Positions 14,994 to 15,551 of a stretch of 15,551 bases of DNA are shown here, piece after piece; within the stretch, counting starts at the first letter, position 1, and each line of letters starts with the position of its first letter. Below the pieces are notes generated by a model, which was not told where the DNA came from, did not search any database, and was given only the letters and a program-made list of their open reading frames with translations. Source of the stretch: JBBSOW01 sp038259365 (GTDB taxonomy: Bacteria > Actinomycetota > Actinomycetes > Propionibacteriales > Propionibacteriaceae); the NCBI GenBank assembly GCA_038259365.1, contig JBBSOW010000072.1, positions 1 through 15,551 of the forward strand, given 5' to 3'. The position numbers and the translations under genes are program-made.

Positions 14994-15090
14994 TGTCTAC
15001 GAACGTAGGCATCGACTATTGTTGACGAACGTAGACAAATGCTAGTGTCTACGATCAGAGACATAGGCCAAGGGTCTGCGATCGTAGACA
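14994..15090. promoter_or_regulatory. Array of four palindromic operators upstream of hipB
   Basis: Four 18-bp sites with the consensus TGTCTACG-AW-CGTAGACA lie at 14994-15011, 15020-15037, 15046-15063 and 15073-15090. Each has two 8-bp arms and a 2-base centre (AA, AA, AT, AT). At least one arm of each site is within one base of the consensus. Start-to-start distances are 26, 26 and 27 bp, about two and a half helical turns, so neighbouring dimers would sit on roughly opposite faces. Position just before the hipB ribosome site fits autorepression by HipB with HipA as co-repressor, as in E. coli, whose sequence motif (TATCC-N8-GGATA) is different. Confidence 0.88.
15022..15048 (+). promoter_or_regulatory. 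hipB: Candidate hipBA promoter inside the operator array
   Basis: TTGACG (15022-15027) and TAGTGT (15043-15048), spaced by 15 bases, could be the -35 and -10 elements. The -35 lies within operator 2 and the -10 touches operator 3, so bound HipB would block polymerase. The spacer is short, so the exact elements are uncertain. Confidence 0.35.
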
Positions 15091-15109
15091 CTGGGCCAAG
15101 GAGGGCCAT

Positions 15110-15385
15110 ATGGACATCCGTCCAATCGACCGCTGGACCGACCTCGGACAGGCCATTCGCGCCGCGCGGCTCAATGCTGGTCTCACCCAGTACGAACTGG
15201 CTGACAAGGCCAGCGTGTCGCGGGCCTGGTTGGCGCGGGTGGAAGCAGGACACCGGAAGGCTGAAATCGAGCTCCTGATGCGCACGGTGAAGGCACTGGG
15301 CTTGTCGTTCTCCCTCGGACCGAACCCACCCGAGGACACCGACCCCGAGCTCGACGAGGCACTCCGCATCGCTGGGCTGACATGA
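15110..15385 (+). CDS. hipB: HipB-like antitoxin, XRE-family DNA-binding protein
   Basis: This 91-residue cytoplasmic repressor/antitoxin has one XRE/Cro-type helix-turn-helix domain (about residues 11-66). The segment LTQYELADKASVSRAWLARVEAG (25-47) holds the recognition helices. The C-terminal 25 residues are acidic and proline-rich and probably contact the toxin. Length matches the HipB family. The start ATG follows a perfect AAGGAGG. Its TGA overlaps the ATG of hipA in an ATGA arrangement, the usual translational coupling of this module. It should bind the four palindromes just upstream to repress its own operon and neutralise HipA (family knowledge plus context). Confidence 0.92.
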   Translation: MDIRPIDRWTDLGQAIRAARLNAGLTQYELADKASVSRAWLARVEAGHRKAEIELLMRTVKALGLSFSLGPNPPEDTDPELDEALRIAGLT

Positions 15386-15551
15386 GCGACAGCGGCCTCG
15401 GATCCGGTGCCGATTCGCTGATCGTCGTGCTGTACGGACACGAGGTCGGCCGACTCGATCGAGAGCCGAACGGGGAAATCAGCTTCACCTACCGCCCTGG
15501 GTACTTGGAGCGGGCGCGGCCTCAGCTGTCGATGCGCCTGCCGTTGCAGTC
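15382..15551 (+). CDS. hipA: HipA-like toxin kinase, N-terminal fragment (runs off the window)
   Basis: Only the first 56 codons are inside the window and the reading frame is still open at the edge, so this is a truncated view rather than a broken gene. The visible part (VVLYGHEVGRLDREPNGEISFTYRP, about residues 15-39, and LSMRLPL at 49-55) matches the N-terminal subdomain 1 of HipA serine/threonine kinases, where short strands pattern as LYG..VG.L......G.ISF.Y and end in LSxxLPL. HipA kinases phosphorylate aminoacyl-tRNA synthetases such as GltX, which slows translation and favours persistence. The catalytic core lies beyond the window, so activity cannot be judged. Start ATG overlaps the hipB stop. 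Confidence 0.9.
   Translation, partial: MSDSGLGSGADSLIVVLYGHEVGRLDREPNGEISFTYRPGYLERARPQLSMRLPLQ

Noticed and set aside
13826..15025. A 399-codon plus-strand frame over the second half of the MFS gene
   Set aside because: Arginine/glycine/alanine-rich low-complexity translation without motifs; the MFS frame is clearly the coding one.
14994..15090. CRISPR-like array of repeats
   Set aside because: Units are imperfect 18-bp palindromes with 8-9-bp gaps, directly upstream of hipB; CRISPR repeats and spacers are longer and repeats near identical.

Overview
The window is high-GC DNA with frequent GTG starts, 4-bp gene overlaps and at least one apparently leaderless start. With an MmpL-type RND transporter and an EttA ending in a mycobacterial-like tail, this points to an actinobacterium, most likely in or near the Mycobacteriales. 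I cannot name a genus from the sequence alone. No rRNA, tRNA, insertion sequence or CRISPR array is visible.

Left part (12-8352) looks like a cell-envelope block. It holds a bifunctional class A penicillin-binding protein (minus); a long gap with no confident gene (2181-2854); an OmpR-type response regulator (plus) and a sensor histidine kinase (minus) facing each other tail to tail; and a small secreted acidic PepSY-domain protein divergent from the kinase. After an unusual 3' region of tandem repeats and two strong hairpins comes a membrane-anchored MprF-like aminoacyl-phosphatidylglycerol synthase. Its stop codon overlaps the start of a rhomboid-like membrane protein. A plausible reading (inference) is that the two-component system senses envelope stress through the PepSY partner, with wall synthesis and lipid charge modification nearby.

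Middle part (8404-10980) holds the housekeeping translation factor ettA with its own promoter. It converges on a GNAT acetyltransferase gene across a 13-bp stem that could serve as a two-way terminator. A short membrane-protein remnant follows, which looks like the C-terminal half of an HsmA-like protein.

Right part (11051-14954) is a divergent export pair: an MmpL-family RND transporter (minus) and a 14-helix DHA2-type MFS exporter (plus). A perfect 18-bp palindromic operator lies between them, but no adjacent regulator gene is present. The MFS gene appears to be leaderless.

The right edge carries a HipBA toxin-antitoxin module: hipB complete and hipA cut off by the window end after 56 codons. 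It is preceded by four regularly spaced copies of an 18-bp palindrome, about 26 bp apart, which is the best regulatory signal in the window.
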